A DNA stretch of 64,000 nucleotides from Alphaproteobacteria bacterium (GTDB lineage Bacteria > Pseudomonadota > Alphaproteobacteria > Reyranellales > Reyranellaceae), in contig JAFKFL010000017.1 of NCBI GenBank assembly GCA_017308235.1, positions 122,678 to 186,677 of the forward strand, written 5' to 3'. A program made the translations under genes and the position numbers. Positions 48,358 through 58,002 of this stretch are shown one piece after another. Every line of letters starts with the position of its first letter. Positions within the stretch are counted from its first letter, which is position 1. The notes below the pieces were generated by a model. It did no database searches, was not told where the DNA came from, and worked only from the letters and a program-made list of their open reading frames with translations.

Positions 48358-51300
48358 CTAGGCGGCGAGCTTCGCCATTGCGGAGACGATCCCACTCACG
48401 CCGGAAAGCCGTTGACGCTCGTCGGGCCAGACGCGTTGCACAATCACGCGCTGGTCGGGCCTCGCTTTCACAAGCGGTGCGTTCTTCTGGATCCAGCCGA
48501 TCAGGCGCTCCGGTTTGGGGAACTTGTTTTCATGGAAGCTGAACACGACGGCCTTCTCGCCGGCATCGATCTTTTCGACCGAGGCGGCACGGCATAGAAG
48601 CTTCAGCGATATTGTCTGGAGCAGGAATTCGGCCTCGGGCGGCATCTTGCCGAACCGGTCCACCAGCTCGGCGGCAAAAGCGTCGATGTCCGCCTGGTTG
48701 GTCAGGCCTCCCAGTCGACGATAGAGGCCCATGCGGACGGACAGGTCAGCGACATATTCTTCCGGAATCAACACTGGAATGCCGAGATTGAGCTGCGGCG
48801 ACCATTCGGCTTTGGCCGCCTCTTCGACGCGACCGCGCGCGGTGGCCACCGCCTCCTCCAGAAGCTGCTGGTAGAGCTCGATGCCGACCTCGCGGATGTG
48901 GCCCGACTGCTCCTCGCCCAAAAGATTGCCGGCGCCGCGGATATCGAGATCGTGGCTCGCAAGCTGGAAGCCAGCACCCAATGTGTCGAGGGTCTGCATC
49001 ACCTCGAGCCGCTTGGACGCGGCTTCGTTCAAGGCGCGGCCTGGCGGCACGGTGAGATAGGCGTAAGCGCGGGTCTTGCCGCGACCGATCCGGCCGCGCA
49101 GCTGGTAGAGCTGTGCCAAGCCAAACATGTCGGCGCGATGGATGATCATCGTGTTGGCGTTGCGGATATCGAGGCCGCTTTCCACGATATTGGTCGACAG
49201 CAGGAGGTCGAACTTGCCGTCGACGAAATCCTGCATGGTGTTCTCGATGCTGGTGGGCGACAGCCGACCGTGGGCCATGCCCATCTGGATTTCCGGCACC
49301 AGCTCGCGGATCTGTTCGGCAATGCCCGCCAGATCCTCGATGCGCGGGCAGACGTAGAAACTCTGCCCGCCGCGATATTGCTCGCGCAGGAGCGCTTCGC
49401 GAATCGTAACGCCGTCGAACGGCGTGACGAAGGTGCGCACCGCCAGGCGATCCACGGGAGGCGTCGCGATCAGGCTCATATCCCGCACACCGGTCAATGC
49501 CAGTTGCAGGGTGCGCGGGATCGGTGTCGCCGTCAGCGTCAACACATGAACGTCGGCGCGCAGCTCCTTCAACCGCTCTTTGTGGGCGACGCCAAAATGC
49601 TGCTCCTCGTCGACAATCAGGAGGCCGAGATCCTTGAACTCGATGCCTTTGGCCAGCAGCGCATGCGTGCCGACCACGATATCGACCGTGCCTTCCTTCA
49701 GGCCAGCCTTGGTCTCCTTCGCTTCCTTGGTATTGACCAACCGCGACAGGCGTCCAATTCGGACCGGCATGCCCTGGAAACGCTCGACGAATGTTCGGTG
49801 GTGCTGGCGGGCCAGCAGCGTCGTCGGTCCGATGACCGCGACCTGCTTGCCCGACAAGGCCGCCACGAACGCCGCCCGCAACGCCACCTCGGTCTTGCCG
49901 AACCCCACATCTCCGCAGACCAGGCGATCCATCGGCTTGCCCGAGCCTAGGTCGTCGATCACGTCGGCGATCGCCTGCAATTGATCGTCGGTTTCGGCAT
50001 AGGGGAAGCGAGCGCAGAATTCCTCGTACAGACCTTCCGGCGGGCTCATGGTCTCGCCGCGCTGCACGGCGCGTTCGGCTGCTATGCGGATCAAGCGATC
50101 GGCCATATCGGCGATGCGCTGCTTGAGCCTGGCTTTCCGCGATTGCCAGGCGACGCCACCCAGGCGGTCCAGCTGCGCGCTTTCTTCCGCGTTGCCGTAG
50201 CGGCTCAGGACGTCGATGTTCTCGACAGGCACAAAGAGTTTGTCGCCGCCATCATAGGTAAGCCGCAGGCAATCGTGCCGCGCACGCTGGATCTCGAGCG
50301 TGACCAGACCTTCGTACCGACCCACGCCGTGCTCGCGATGCACCACGAGATCCCCGTCGCTGAGCGCGGAGGCCTCGGCGATGAAGCGCTCCGACGGACG
50401 GCGTTTCTTGGCGGGCCGGGAAAGCCGATCGCCCAAAATGTCTTCTTCGCCGACAACTTCCAACCCATCCAGGACGAAGCCGTGCTCGATCGGCCAGACT
50501 GCAACGCCCAGCGCGCCGGCGGGCAACGCCAGGACGGTCGCATAATCCTTGACGGGAACGGGCGTCGTTGCACCGTGCTCCTGCAGGAGATGCTGGAGGC
50601 GCGCCGCCGATCCTTCTGTGTAACCCGCGATCACGACCCGCCGGCCCGCGTCGTTCTCGGCTTTTACATGCGTGGCGACCGTGTCGAACAGGTTGACGCC
50701 TTGTGCCGTGCGCGCCTGGGCGAAGCCTTCGTGGCGGCGGCCGCCAAGATCGATCGCGTTGCTGGCCTCGGGAGGCGAATCGAAGCTCGTGAATTGCACG
50801 GTGCTGCGATCTTCCAGCATCGCATCCCACTGAGACGGCTTGAGGTAGAGCCGCTCCGTCGGTAGCGGCTTGTAGTCTGCGCCACCGCTCATGCCGCCCT
50901 TGGCTCCGGTCTTCTGGCGCGCCTCGTAATAGTCAACGATCAGTTCGTGCCGCGCCTGGAGCGCTTCCTTGAGCTGGTGGTCGGCGGTGACGATCGCCTC
51001 GGGACAATAGTCGAGGATCGTCTCCATCCGCTCATGGAACAGGGGCAGCCAATGTTCCATGCCGACATGGCGCTGGCCGGCGGACACGGCCTCATAGAGC
51101 ACATCTTCTCCGGCGACATTGCCGAACAGCTCACGATAGCCACTCCGGAAGCGTGCGATGCTTTCGGGCGTGAGCAATACCTCGCTAACCGGCAGAAGTG
51201 CGACCTCCTCACGCTCTCCGGTCGAGAGCTGGCTCATGGGATCGAACGAGCGGATCGATTCCAGGGTGTCGCCGAACAGATCGAGGCGCAGCGGTTCGAC

Positions 51301-51852
51301 CGTGCCGGGTGGAAAGAGATCGACCAAGCCGCCGCGGACCGCGAATTCGCCGGGCTCCATCACTGTGTCGGACCGGCCGTAACCATTCTCACCCAGGAAC
51401 TTCGTAAGCGAAGCGACGTCGATCGTCTGGCCCTTGCGCAACACGTTCGCCGCCTCGGCATAGAGACTGCGCGGCGGTACGCGCTGCAGGACGGCACCAA
51501 CAGAGGCCAGGATGACACGCCCCGGTGTTCCCGCTTTCCGTGGCGCGGCGAGCTTCACCAAGCTCTCCAACCGCTCGGCGACGATGTCCGGATGAGGCGA
51601 CAGGCGGTCGTAGGGCAGGCAATCCCAGGCTGGAAAGACCAGAACCTCACGCTCGGGCGCGAAGAAGCGCAATCCGTCCTGCAATCTCTCCAGCCGCTGG
51701 CCGTCGCGCGCTACGTGCAGAATATCCTGCCCGCCGGTCGTGCGTGCGATCTCGCTCAGCACCAGGGCGTCAGCGCCCTCGGGCAGTCCGGCGACGGTCC
51801 AGTGGCCGGCCTTGCGATGCAACGCGGCCAAACGTTCAGTAAGCGATGACAC
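48358..51852 (-). CDS. mfd: Transcription-repair coupling factor Mfd
   Basis: A 1164-residue translocase that removes stalled RNA polymerase at DNA lesions and recruits UvrA. N-terminal UvrB-homology region (LLVSEIARTTGG-type, EVLVFPAWDCLPYDRLSPHP), RNA-polymerase-interacting Tudor-like domain (DLVVHREHGVGRYEGL), RecG-type motor with GDVGFGKTEVA, the DEEQHFG box, SATPIPRT-like TATPIPRTLQLA, and QLRGRIGRG; C-terminal TRCF domain. Start is GTG 51852, abutting the sdhE stop. Confidence 0.97.
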   Translation of the reverse strand: MSSLTERLAALHRKAGHWTVAGLPEGADALVLSEIARTTGGQDILHVARDGQRLERLQDGLRFFAPEREVLVFPAWDCLPYDRLSPHPDIVAERLESLVKLAAPRKAGTPGRVILASVGAVLQRVPPRSLYAEAANVLRKGQTIDVASLTKFLGENGYGRSDTVMEPGEFAVRGGLVDLFPPGTVEPLRLDLFGDTLESIRSFDPMSQLSTGEREEVALLPVSEVLLTPESIARFRSGYRELFGNVAGEDVLYEAVSAGQRHVGMEHWLPLFHERMETILDYCPEAIVTADHQLKEALQARHELIVDYYEARQKTGAKGGMSGGADYKPLPTERLYLKPSQWDAMLEDRSTVQFTSFDSPPEASNAIDLGGRRHEGFAQARTAQGVNLFDTVATHVKAENDAGRRVVIAGYTEGSAARLQHLLQEHGATTPVPVKDYATVLALPAGALGVAVWPIEHGFVLDGLEVVGEEDILGDRLSRPAKKRRPSERFIAEASALSDGDLVVHREHGVGRYEGLVTLEIQRARHDCLRLTYDGGDKLFVPVENIDVLSRYGNAEESAQLDRLGGVAWQSRKARLKQRIADMADRLIRIAAERAVQRGETMSPPEGLYEEFCARFPYAETDDQLQAIADVIDDLGSGKPMDRLVCGDVGFGKTEVALRAAFVAALSGKQVAVIGPTTLLARQHHRTFVERFQGMPVRIGRLSRLVNTKEAKETKAGLKEGTVDIVVGTHALLAKGIEFKDLGLLIVDEEQHFGVAHKERLKELRADVHVLTLTATPIPRTLQLALTGVRDMSLIATPPVDRLAVRTFVTPFDGVTIREALLREQYRGGQSFYVCPRIEDLAGIAEQIRELVPEIQMGMAHGRLSPTSIENTMQDFVDGKFDLLLSTNIVESGLDIRNANTMIIHRADMFGLAQLYQLRGRIGRGKTRAYAYLTVPPGRALNEAASKRLEVMQTLDTLGAGFQLASHDLDIRGAGNLLGEEQSGHIREVGIELYQQLLEEAVATARGRVEEAAKAEWSPQLNLGIPVLIPEEYVADLSVRMGLYRRLGGLTNQADIDAFAAELVDRFGKMPPEAEFLLQTISLKLLCRAASVEKIDAGEKAVVFSFHENKFPKPERLIGWIQKNAPLVKARPDQRVIVQRVWPDERQRLSGVSGIVSAMAKLAA

Positions 51853-52122
51853 CTAAAACCTCACACGAAACGCCAGGAAACGGCGCAACACCGGTGTATC
51901 GGCCTCCGGCGGCACGGGAGCCTTGCCGGCGACCCAATCGAAGATCTCATTGTCGCCGGTTTCGAGCAGCTGCTCGTATTGATCGAGCTCGGCGGTGTCG
52001 AATTCGGCGATATGGGCGCGCGCGAACTGCCCAAGGAGAATGTCGTTCTCCTTGTTGCCGCGGTAGACGCTGCGATAAAGCAAACGCTTTCGTCGCGTCG
52101 CCAGTTCGGGGCTCTCATCCAT
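51853..52122 (-). CDS. sdhE: Succinate dehydrogenase assembly factor SdhE
   Basis: An 89-residue flavinator (SDHAF2/YgfY family) that helps attach FAD to SdhA. The RGxxE signature is present as YRGNKENDILLG, followed by FDTAELDQYEQLLETGDNEIFDWV. Upstream of mfd with no spacer, so mfd depends on the sdhE promoter or coupling. sdhE-mfd next to recG is a frequent alphaproteobacterial arrangement. Confidence 0.93.
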   Translation of the reverse strand: MDESPELATRRKRLLYRSVYRGNKENDILLGQFARAHIAEFDTAELDQYEQLLETGDNEIFDWVAGKAPVPPEADTPVLRRFLAFRVRF

Positions 52123-52157
52123 CTTTTCCCCAAGGTCCGGCAGAAAAAGGGGCGTAG

Positions 52158-52186
52158 CATATAGTCGGCAGCGATGGCGAAGTCAC
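52158..52186 (-). promoter_or_regulatory. Putative promoter of sdhE-mfd
   Basis: On the minus strand GTGACT (52186-52181) and TATATG (52163-52158) are 17 bases apart, in the divergent gap between sdhE and recG. Motif match only. Confidence 0.35.
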
Positions 52187-52209
52187 GCAGCCCAAAAGCC
52201 TGACCACCC

Positions 52210-54291
52210 ATGCGCCCGCAGAACCTCACGCCCCTCTTCGCCCAGGTAACTTCGCTTCCCGGCATCGGACCGCGCCTGGGCAAGCTCGTGGAGAAACTTG
52301 CAGGGCCGCTGGTGGTGGATCTGCTCTGGCACCTGCCCTTCGCTCTCGTCGACCGTCGCCATGCCCCCAAAGTCGCCGATGCAAAGGCAGGCGAGGTCGC
52401 CACACTCACGGTCACAGTCGAGCGCCACTTGGTGCCGCACAGTCCGCGCCAGCCCTACCGAGTCTGGTGCGAGGACGAAAGCGGCCGGCTTTGCCTCACC
52501 TTCTTCAACGGCCGCGAGGATTATCTCCGGAAGCTGCTGCCGCCGGGCGAAGTGCGCGTGGCGAGCGGCAAGATCGAGATCTACCAGGGCGAGGTGCAGA
52601 TGACGCACCCCGATCACGTCGTTCCGCTCGATCAGCGTGAGTCCATCCTGCGTGTCGAGCCGGTCTACGGATTGACCGCCGGTATCACGCAAAAGGTCGC
52701 GCAGAAGGCGATCTCGGCGGCAGTGGGACGCGCGCCGGATCTGCCGGAGTGGCAGGATCCGGCCTATCTCGCGCAGCAGCATTGGCCAAACTGGAAATCG
52801 GCTCTCGAGCAGGCGCATGCACCAGCCGACGAAACCGACCTCCTGCCGCAGCATCCCGCGCGGGCGCGCCTTGCCTTCGATGAGCTCCTGGCCAGCCAGC
52901 TCGCGGTCGCTCTCGTGCGTCATCACAATCGAGCCCTGGCCGGCCGCGTGACCGAAGGAGACGGCCAGCTGCGTAAGCGCGCACTGGCATCCCTGCCCTT
53001 CGATCTGACGTCGAGCCAGAAGGCGGCCGTTGCCGAGATCGCCGCCGATCTTGCGAAACCGGAACGCATGGTGCGGCTGCTGCAGGGCGACGTCGGTAGC
53101 GGCAAGACACTGGTCGCCCTTCTCGCCATGTTGATTGCCGTCGAGTCGGGCGCGCAAGCGGCTCTCATGGCGCCAACAGAGCTGCTGGCTCGGCAACACT
53201 TCGCGACCATTGCGCCATTAGCCGATGCCGCCGGCGTATCATTCGCCCTTCTCACCGGTCGCGACGGCCAGCGTCAGAAGAAGGCGACCCTCGACGGGCT
53301 GGCGGCCGGCACGCTCCAGCTCGTGGTCGGCACGCATGCGCTGCTGCAGGAAGATGTCGAATTCGCCGACCTCGCGCTCGCGGTCGTCGACGAGCAGCAC
53401 CGCTTCGGGGTCCACCAGCGCATGGCGCTCTCGTCCAAGAGTCATGCGGTCGATCTGCTGGTCATGACGGCGACGCCCATTCCGCGCACGCTGATGCTTG
53501 CGGCTTACGGTGACCTCGACGTCTCGAAGCTCACCGAGAAGCCCGCGGGTCGACAACCGATCGATACACGCACGATCCCACTGGAGCGCATCGGAGAGGT
53601 TGTCGGCGCAGTCGGTCGCATGCTCGCCACCGAAGCGCGCGTCTATTGGGTCTGCCCCTTGATCGAGGAATCCGAAGAGGTCGACCTCGCCAATGCCGAG
53701 GAACGCTATCGCCTGCTCGGCGCCCGTTTTCCCGGCAAGGTGGGCTTGGTCCATGGCCGCATGAAAGGACCGGAGCGTGAGGCGACCATGGCCGCTTTCG
53801 CTGGCGGCCAGCTTTCCATCCTCGTCGCAACCACAGTGATCGAAGTTGGTGTCGACGTTCCTGCCGCGACAGTGATGGTCATCGAGCATGCCGAACGCTT
53901 CGGCCTCGCCCAGCTGCATCAGTTGCGCGGCCGCGTCGGCCGGGGCAGTGCCAAATCGACCTGCCTCCTGCTCTATGCTCAACCACTCGGCGAGACCGCC
54001 AAGGCACGGCTCGCGATCATGCGCGAAACGGAGGATGGGTTCCGCATTGCCGAGGAGGATCTCAAACTGCGTGGCGCCGGTGAGCTTTTGGGGACGCGCC
54101 AGAGTGGGCTGCCCGACATGCGGCTCGCCGATCTCGCCGCCCACGCGGAGTTGCTCCAGGCGGCTCGCGACGACGCCCGGCTGGTGATCGACCGCGATCC
54201 CGATCTCATGTCGCCGCGCGGCGAAGCGCTTCGCGCTCTGCTCTACCTCTTTCGCCGCGACGACGCCGTACGAACCTTGCGTGCCGGCTAG
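52210..54291 (+). CDS. recG: ATP-dependent DNA helicase RecG
   Basis: Branch-migrating helicase that reverses stalled forks and processes recombination intermediates. The 693 residues have the wedge/OB domain (about 60-170), Walker A in GDVGSGKTLVA, the DEQHRFGVHQR box, MTATPIPRT, QLRGRVGRG and the C-terminal helical DLKLRGAGELLGTRQSG. The stop TAG shares CTAG with the stop of the convergent DUF4139 gene. Confidence 0.97.
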   Translation: MRPQNLTPLFAQVTSLPGIGPRLGKLVEKLAGPLVVDLLWHLPFALVDRRHAPKVADAKAGEVATLTVTVERHLVPHSPRQPYRVWCEDESGRLCLTFFNGREDYLRKLLPPGEVRVASGKIEIYQGEVQMTHPDHVVPLDQRESILRVEPVYGLTAGITQKVAQKAISAAVGRAPDLPEWQDPAYLAQQHWPNWKSALEQAHAPADETDLLPQHPARARLAFDELLASQLAVALVRHHNRALAGRVTEGDGQLRKRALASLPFDLTSSQKAAVAEIAADLAKPERMVRLLQGDVGSGKTLVALLAMLIAVESGAQAALMAPTELLARQHFATIAPLADAAGVSFALLTGRDGQRQKKATLDGLAAGTLQLVVGTHALLQEDVEFADLALAVVDEQHRFGVHQRMALSSKSHAVDLLVMTATPIPRTLMLAAYGDLDVSKLTEKPAGRQPIDTRTIPLERIGEVVGAVGRMLATEARVYWVCPLIEESEEVDLANAEERYRLLGARFPGKVGLVHGRMKGPEREATMAAFAGGQLSILVATTVIEVGVDVPAATVMVIEHAERFGLAQLHQLRGRVGRGSAKSTCLLLYAQPLGETAKARLAIMRETEDGFRIAEEDLKLRGAGELLGTRQSGLPDMRLADLAAHAELLQAARDDARLVIDRDPDLMSPRGEALRALLYLFRRDDAVRTLRAG

Positions 54292-56303
54292 CCCTGGCCG
54301 AGTTTGGTGACGTAGGTTCGCAGAGCCTCGCGTGCCGCATCGACCGCCTTCTGCGCATCGGTCCGTTGCTTGGCGAGCCCCTGGATCTCGTTTTCCTGCT
54401 GATCGAGCATGCCAAGGTAGCGGCGCTGCAGGTCGCTGTTGGCCGGCACGCTGGCGAGGTTCTCTCGAATGCGAGCCTGGTCCTGTGTAACCTGCTGCTG
54501 CTGTGCCTCGACCTGGCCCAACCGGCGCTGAGCATCGGCCACCGCCTGCTGAAGCTGCAGGATCTTGGTCAGCGCCTCGCGAGTCTTGCCGTCGAATTCC
54601 TGGGCCGAGGCGAGGACCTTGATCTGGTCCACTGGCCCATCGATCAAACGCAGCACCTGCTGCTGGATCTGCTCCTGGACCACATCGAAGACCTGGGTCT
54701 GCTCGCCGCCGGCCAGCTTGAACAGCAGGCGGTAGCTGCCCTCGCTGATTTCGACGCCCTTGGGATCGGGCTTCATCAGCGTCCAGCCCGGCAGGCGGGG
54801 CTGGGTCACGATCAGATCGCGCGTGTCACGCGACGGTCCGCGAATACGATAGGTTATGGTCTGGCGCTGCAGCCGGCCGTAACGCAACACACCATCGGCG
54901 ATGGTGCCGTTCGCGATCTGCTCCGTCCGCGCTGCGTCCTGCTCGATCGTGATCTTGTCGTCGAGGGCATAGGGCAGCAGCCGGGTCTGGCCGATCGGCA
55001 TACCTGAAAGCTGCGCGTCGCCGACATACGTGACGTCGCCACCCCCCTTGCCGCGCTGGTAGATGGTGACAATACCCGGAGGCAGGCTGCTGTCGCCGTC
55101 ATTGACCAGCCGCACGGCCGCGAGCGGATTGCGTGCCGCCGTTTCAGGCTGATAGAGCGCGATGCGCTGGCCCGTTACGTCGCGGTCGACGAACGGAATG
55201 GAAAGCGTGCGGCCATTCTCAACGCTAACGGGCCGGGGAAACTTGAAGCTCACTTGTGTGACAGCGTCGGTCACCTCGAGCTGTTCGGCACCGGCCGCGA
55301 GACGCGGCGTGGAGACCGTTTTCCGGGGCGCCTGCTGCTCGTCATAGCGCATTGCGGGCGCAGCCGGTGCTGGCGGCGGCGGAGGAGCCGCCATGGCCAC
55401 GGCGCCCCGGTCCTGGCGTGGTACCAATCGGCCAGCCACCTCGACCGGCACCTCCGGGCGATTGGTGTAGTAGGCTTCATAAAGGGCCTGGTGGAACGCG
55501 ACCGGCCGGCCGGAGACCAGCGTCAGTTCGACATCCTTCCAATCCTGGCCGCTCAGATTCTCGATCGTGGCCCAGCCTTGCAGGCTCGAGCGAGGCGTCC
55601 CCGCATCGGGTGGCAAGGTGAGCCGATACGACGTCTTCCAGACCGGTACCGCCACGATATAGGCGACACGCACGTTGCGCTTGCCCTCACCGCGGACCGA
55701 GAGGTCCAGCGTCCGCACGTCCCTGGCTCGGTTGGACTGCAGAGCCAGCAATGCCTGCCCTACCTTGTCGCGCAGCGCCGGATCAGAGAATTGCAGGTTT
55801 TCGGCCTCTTCCAACACAAACTGCTGCAACCCATGGTCGGTCAGCAGTGTCACGCGCGTGCGCCTTGTCGAAGCCTTTCCATCGACTTCAGGAATGTTGC
55901 CTGCTTCAACAGATACGATGCGACCCGTCATCGCCCGGCTGCCGCCGACAGAGATCTCGGCTCCTTTCAGCGCGTTCAGCAGCGCCGCCGGCGTCTCGAG
56001 CGCGGCCTGGTCGAAGGGCAAATCCTTGAAAAGCTGCTGGAGCGGCTCGCGGCCCGGCAGGCTGAGCCCGCCGACATTGCCTTTGTCGTCATAGACGACG
56101 AGGCTCTTCAGCACATCGTCGACCTGGTCGAGCGGGACCGTGAGCTTGAGCCTGCTTTCTCCGTCGACTGCCGCTTCATATTCGAAATAGCCCAGTCCGC
56201 CCGACGACAGCATCACCCGCTTGAGTGCAAGATCCTGCGCCGAAGCAAAAGTAGGCAGTACCAGGAGACCCAGAAGGGCAATGGCGGTCAGCAAGCGTCG
56301 CAT
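54288..56303 (-). CDS. Exported DUF4139-domain protein
   Basis: A 671-residue protein with a signal peptide (LTAIALLGLLVLPTFASAQ). The middle (about 200-520) matches the DUF4139 pattern: VRVAYIVAVPVWKTSYRLTL, GWATIENLSGQDWKDVELTL-type, and a Pro/Ala-rich insertion near 320-350. The last 130 residues are a long Gln/Glu-rich coiled coil (LQQAVADAQRRLGQVEAQQQ). Function unknown; probably periplasmic or mucoidy/adhesion related in some relatives, but nothing here shows it. 74 bases downstream of the sufU-like gene. Confidence 0.75.
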   Translation of the reverse strand: MRRLLTAIALLGLLVLPTFASAQDLALKRVMLSSGGLGYFEYEAAVDGESRLKLTVPLDQVDDVLKSLVVYDDKGNVGGLSLPGREPLQQLFKDLPFDQAALETPAALLNALKGAEISVGGSRAMTGRIVSVEAGNIPEVDGKASTRRTRVTLLTDHGLQQFVLEEAENLQFSDPALRDKVGQALLALQSNRARDVRTLDLSVRGEGKRNVRVAYIVAVPVWKTSYRLTLPPDAGTPRSSLQGWATIENLSGQDWKDVELTLVSGRPVAFHQALYEAYYTNRPEVPVEVAGRLVPRQDRGAVAMAAPPPPPAPAAPAMRYDEQQAPRKTVSTPRLAAGAEQLEVTDAVTQVSFKFPRPVSVENGRTLSIPFVDRDVTGQRIALYQPETAARNPLAAVRLVNDGDSSLPPGIVTIYQRGKGGGDVTYVGDAQLSGMPIGQTRLLPYALDDKITIEQDAARTEQIANGTIADGVLRYGRLQRQTITYRIRGPSRDTRDLIVTQPRLPGWTLMKPDPKGVEISEGSYRLLFKLAGGEQTQVFDVVQEQIQQQVLRLIDGPVDQIKVLASAQEFDGKTREALTKILQLQQAVADAQRRLGQVEAQQQQVTQDQARIRENLASVPANSDLQRRYLGMLDQQENEIQGLAKQRTDAQKAVDAAREALRTYVTKLGQG

Positions 56304-56377
56304 AAGGTCTCCCCGGGCTCTATCGCTACAACCGTGGACCGCGACTGTGACACAACCGCGGCAGGGCCGGGGAAAGT

Positions 56378-56785
56378 TTAGGAAAGTGCGTCCTGAAGAG
56401 CCTCGAACGGCAGCAGCACGCATTCCTGCCGGGACTTGTAGTCACGCACGGGTGCGAAGGCCGTGAAGGGCTCATGCGCCTCGCCGGACTCTCGGCCGAT
56501 CGCCCGCTCCGCGTCATGACGAAGGTCGACGATGCTGGCTACATCGCGTCCGACGGCAACCGATGCCAGCGCTGACGCCGAGGCCTGGCAGAGCAGGCAG
56601 CCGCGAACCTGATGGGCGATCTCGGCGATCTTGCCATTGCCATCGACCGTGACGTCGATAGTTACCCGATCGCCGCACAGCGGGTTGTCGCGACGCGCGG
56701 ACTTGGTGGGAGAGGCGAGCTTCCCCGCTCCAGTCTTGGCCTTGGCCAGCGCGACAATGCGCTCCTGATAAAGCTGATCGCTCAT
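56378..56785 (-). CDS. sufU: NifU/IscU-like Fe-S or sulfur scaffold (SufU type)
   Basis: A 135-residue IscU-fold protein. Cys37 with Asp39 in RDNPLCGDRV, Cys63/Cys66 in VRGCLLCQAS and Cys122 in SRQECVLLPFEA are the expected ligands; the position and spacing are closer to SufU than to IscU. SufU receives sulfur from SufS. Translation is coupled to sufS (four-base overlap). Placed at the end of a Mo-cofactor maturation operon. Confidence 0.88.
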   Translation of the reverse strand: MSDQLYQERIVALAKAKTGAGKLASPTKSARRDNPLCGDRVTIDVTVDGNGKIAEIAHQVRGCLLCQASASALASVAVGRDVASIVDLRHDAERAIGRESGEAHEPFTAFAPVRDYKSRQECVLLPFEALQDALS

Positions 56786-58002
56786 CGCAGGGTCTTGGCC
56801 GCGTGCCGGACACCAGCCAGCAAGGCATCGATGTCGTCGTTGTCGTTGTAGGGCGCCATCGACGCCCGCGTCGTGCCGTCGAGATCGAAGCGGTCCATCA
56901 GCGGTTGCGCGCAATGATGGCCGGCGCGCACGGCCACGCCGAACGAATCGAGAGTCTGCGCCACGTCGTGTGGATGCACGCCGTCGAGCATGAAGGAAAC
57001 CACAGGGTAGCGATTCTGCAGGCTGGCGGGGCCCAGCAGCCGGGTGCCGTCGATCCCCTGCAGGCCGTCCATCAGCCGCTGCACCAGTGCCATCTCGTGA
57101 TCATGCGCTGCGCTCCAGTCGAGCGCTGCCATCCATTGGCAGGCGGCGCCCAGGCCGATGGCGGGCCCAATCGGCGGCGTCCCGGCCTCGAAGCGGCGCG
57201 GCGGCGGCGCCCATGTCGTCTTGGCGAGCGTCACGCGGCCGATCATCGAGCCGCCGCCGTGGAAGGGCGGCATTGCCTCGAGCAGTTCCGGCCTCGCCCA
57301 CAAGATACCGATCCCGTTGGGACCGTAGGCCTTGTGGCCGGCAAAGGCATAGAAATCGATGCCAAGTGCCGGCAAGTCGAGCGGTCCATGCGGCGCCCGT
57401 TGCGCGCCGTCCAGCATCACCTTGGCACTAACCGTATTCGCCGCCTCCACGACGGCGCGGACGTCCAGCAAAGCACCCGTGACATTGGAGACGTGCGCAA
57501 GCGAGACCAGCTTTGTCTTGTTCGTGAGCAATCGCGGCAAGGCCGTGAGGTCGATGCGGCCATCGAGCGTGACCGGCAGCATGTCGAGCTCGATTCCGCT
57601 CCTTTGGCGCAAAAGCTGCCAAGGCACGATGTTGGAATGGTGCTCCAACTCCGAAAGCAGGATGCGGTCGCCCGGCTTCAGCAACTGACCGTAGGAATAG
57701 GCGACAAGGTTGATCGCCGCGGTACAGCCGCCGGTGAAGACGACTTCCATCGGCTGTACGCCCAAAAACTTCGCGACCTCTATTCGTGCGTTTTCGTAGG
57801 CCTCCGTCGCGCGCTCGGCCAGACGATGCACGCCGCGCAGGACATTGGCCCGACCCGTCGTCTCATAGGTCCGCACGGCGTCGATGACGGCCAGCGGCGT
57901 CTGCGCCGACGCGCCGTTGTCGAGATAGTGGATCGGCCGGCCGTCTATGATCTCCGACAGGATCGGAAACTGACGGCGGACATCAGCAACGTCGAAACTC
58001 AT
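56782..58002 (-). CDS. sufS: Cysteine desulfurase SufS
   Basis: PLP enzyme that releases sulfur from cysteine as a persulfide. The 406 residues show YLDNGASAQTPLAVID, VFTGGCTAAINLVA, the PLP lysine in FAGHKAYGPNGIG (about 224) and the persulfide cysteine in RAGHHCAQPLM (about 364). The single isolated copy is not beside sufBCD. It overlaps the moeA/mocA gene upstream by ATGA, which points to sulfur supply for the molybdenum cofactor or for Fe-S clusters of the matured enzyme. Confidence 0.93.
   Translation of the reverse strand: MSFDVADVRRQFPILSEIIDGRPIHYLDNGASAQTPLAVIDAVRTYETTGRANVLRGVHRLAERATEAYENARIEVAKFLGVQPMEVVFTGGCTAAINLVAYSYGQLLKPGDRILLSELEHHSNIVPWQLLRQRSGIELDMLPVTLDGRIDLTALPRLLTNKTKLVSLAHVSNVTGALLDVRAVVEAANTVSAKVMLDGAQRAPHGPLDLPALGIDFYAFAGHKAYGPNGIGILWARPELLEAMPPFHGGGSMIGRVTLAKTTWAPPPRRFEAGTPPIGPAIGLGAACQWMAALDWSAAHDHEMALVQRLMDGLQGIDGTRLLGPASLQNRYPVVSFMLDGVHPHDVAQTLDSFGVAVRAGHHCAQPLMDRFDLDGTTRASMAPYNDNDDIDALLAGVRHAAKTLR

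Noticed and set aside
48331..48358. Intrinsic terminator between dsbA-like gene and mfd
   Set aside because: TTGAC-TCGG-GTCAA can form a 5-bp stem, but there is no U-run and the stem is short.
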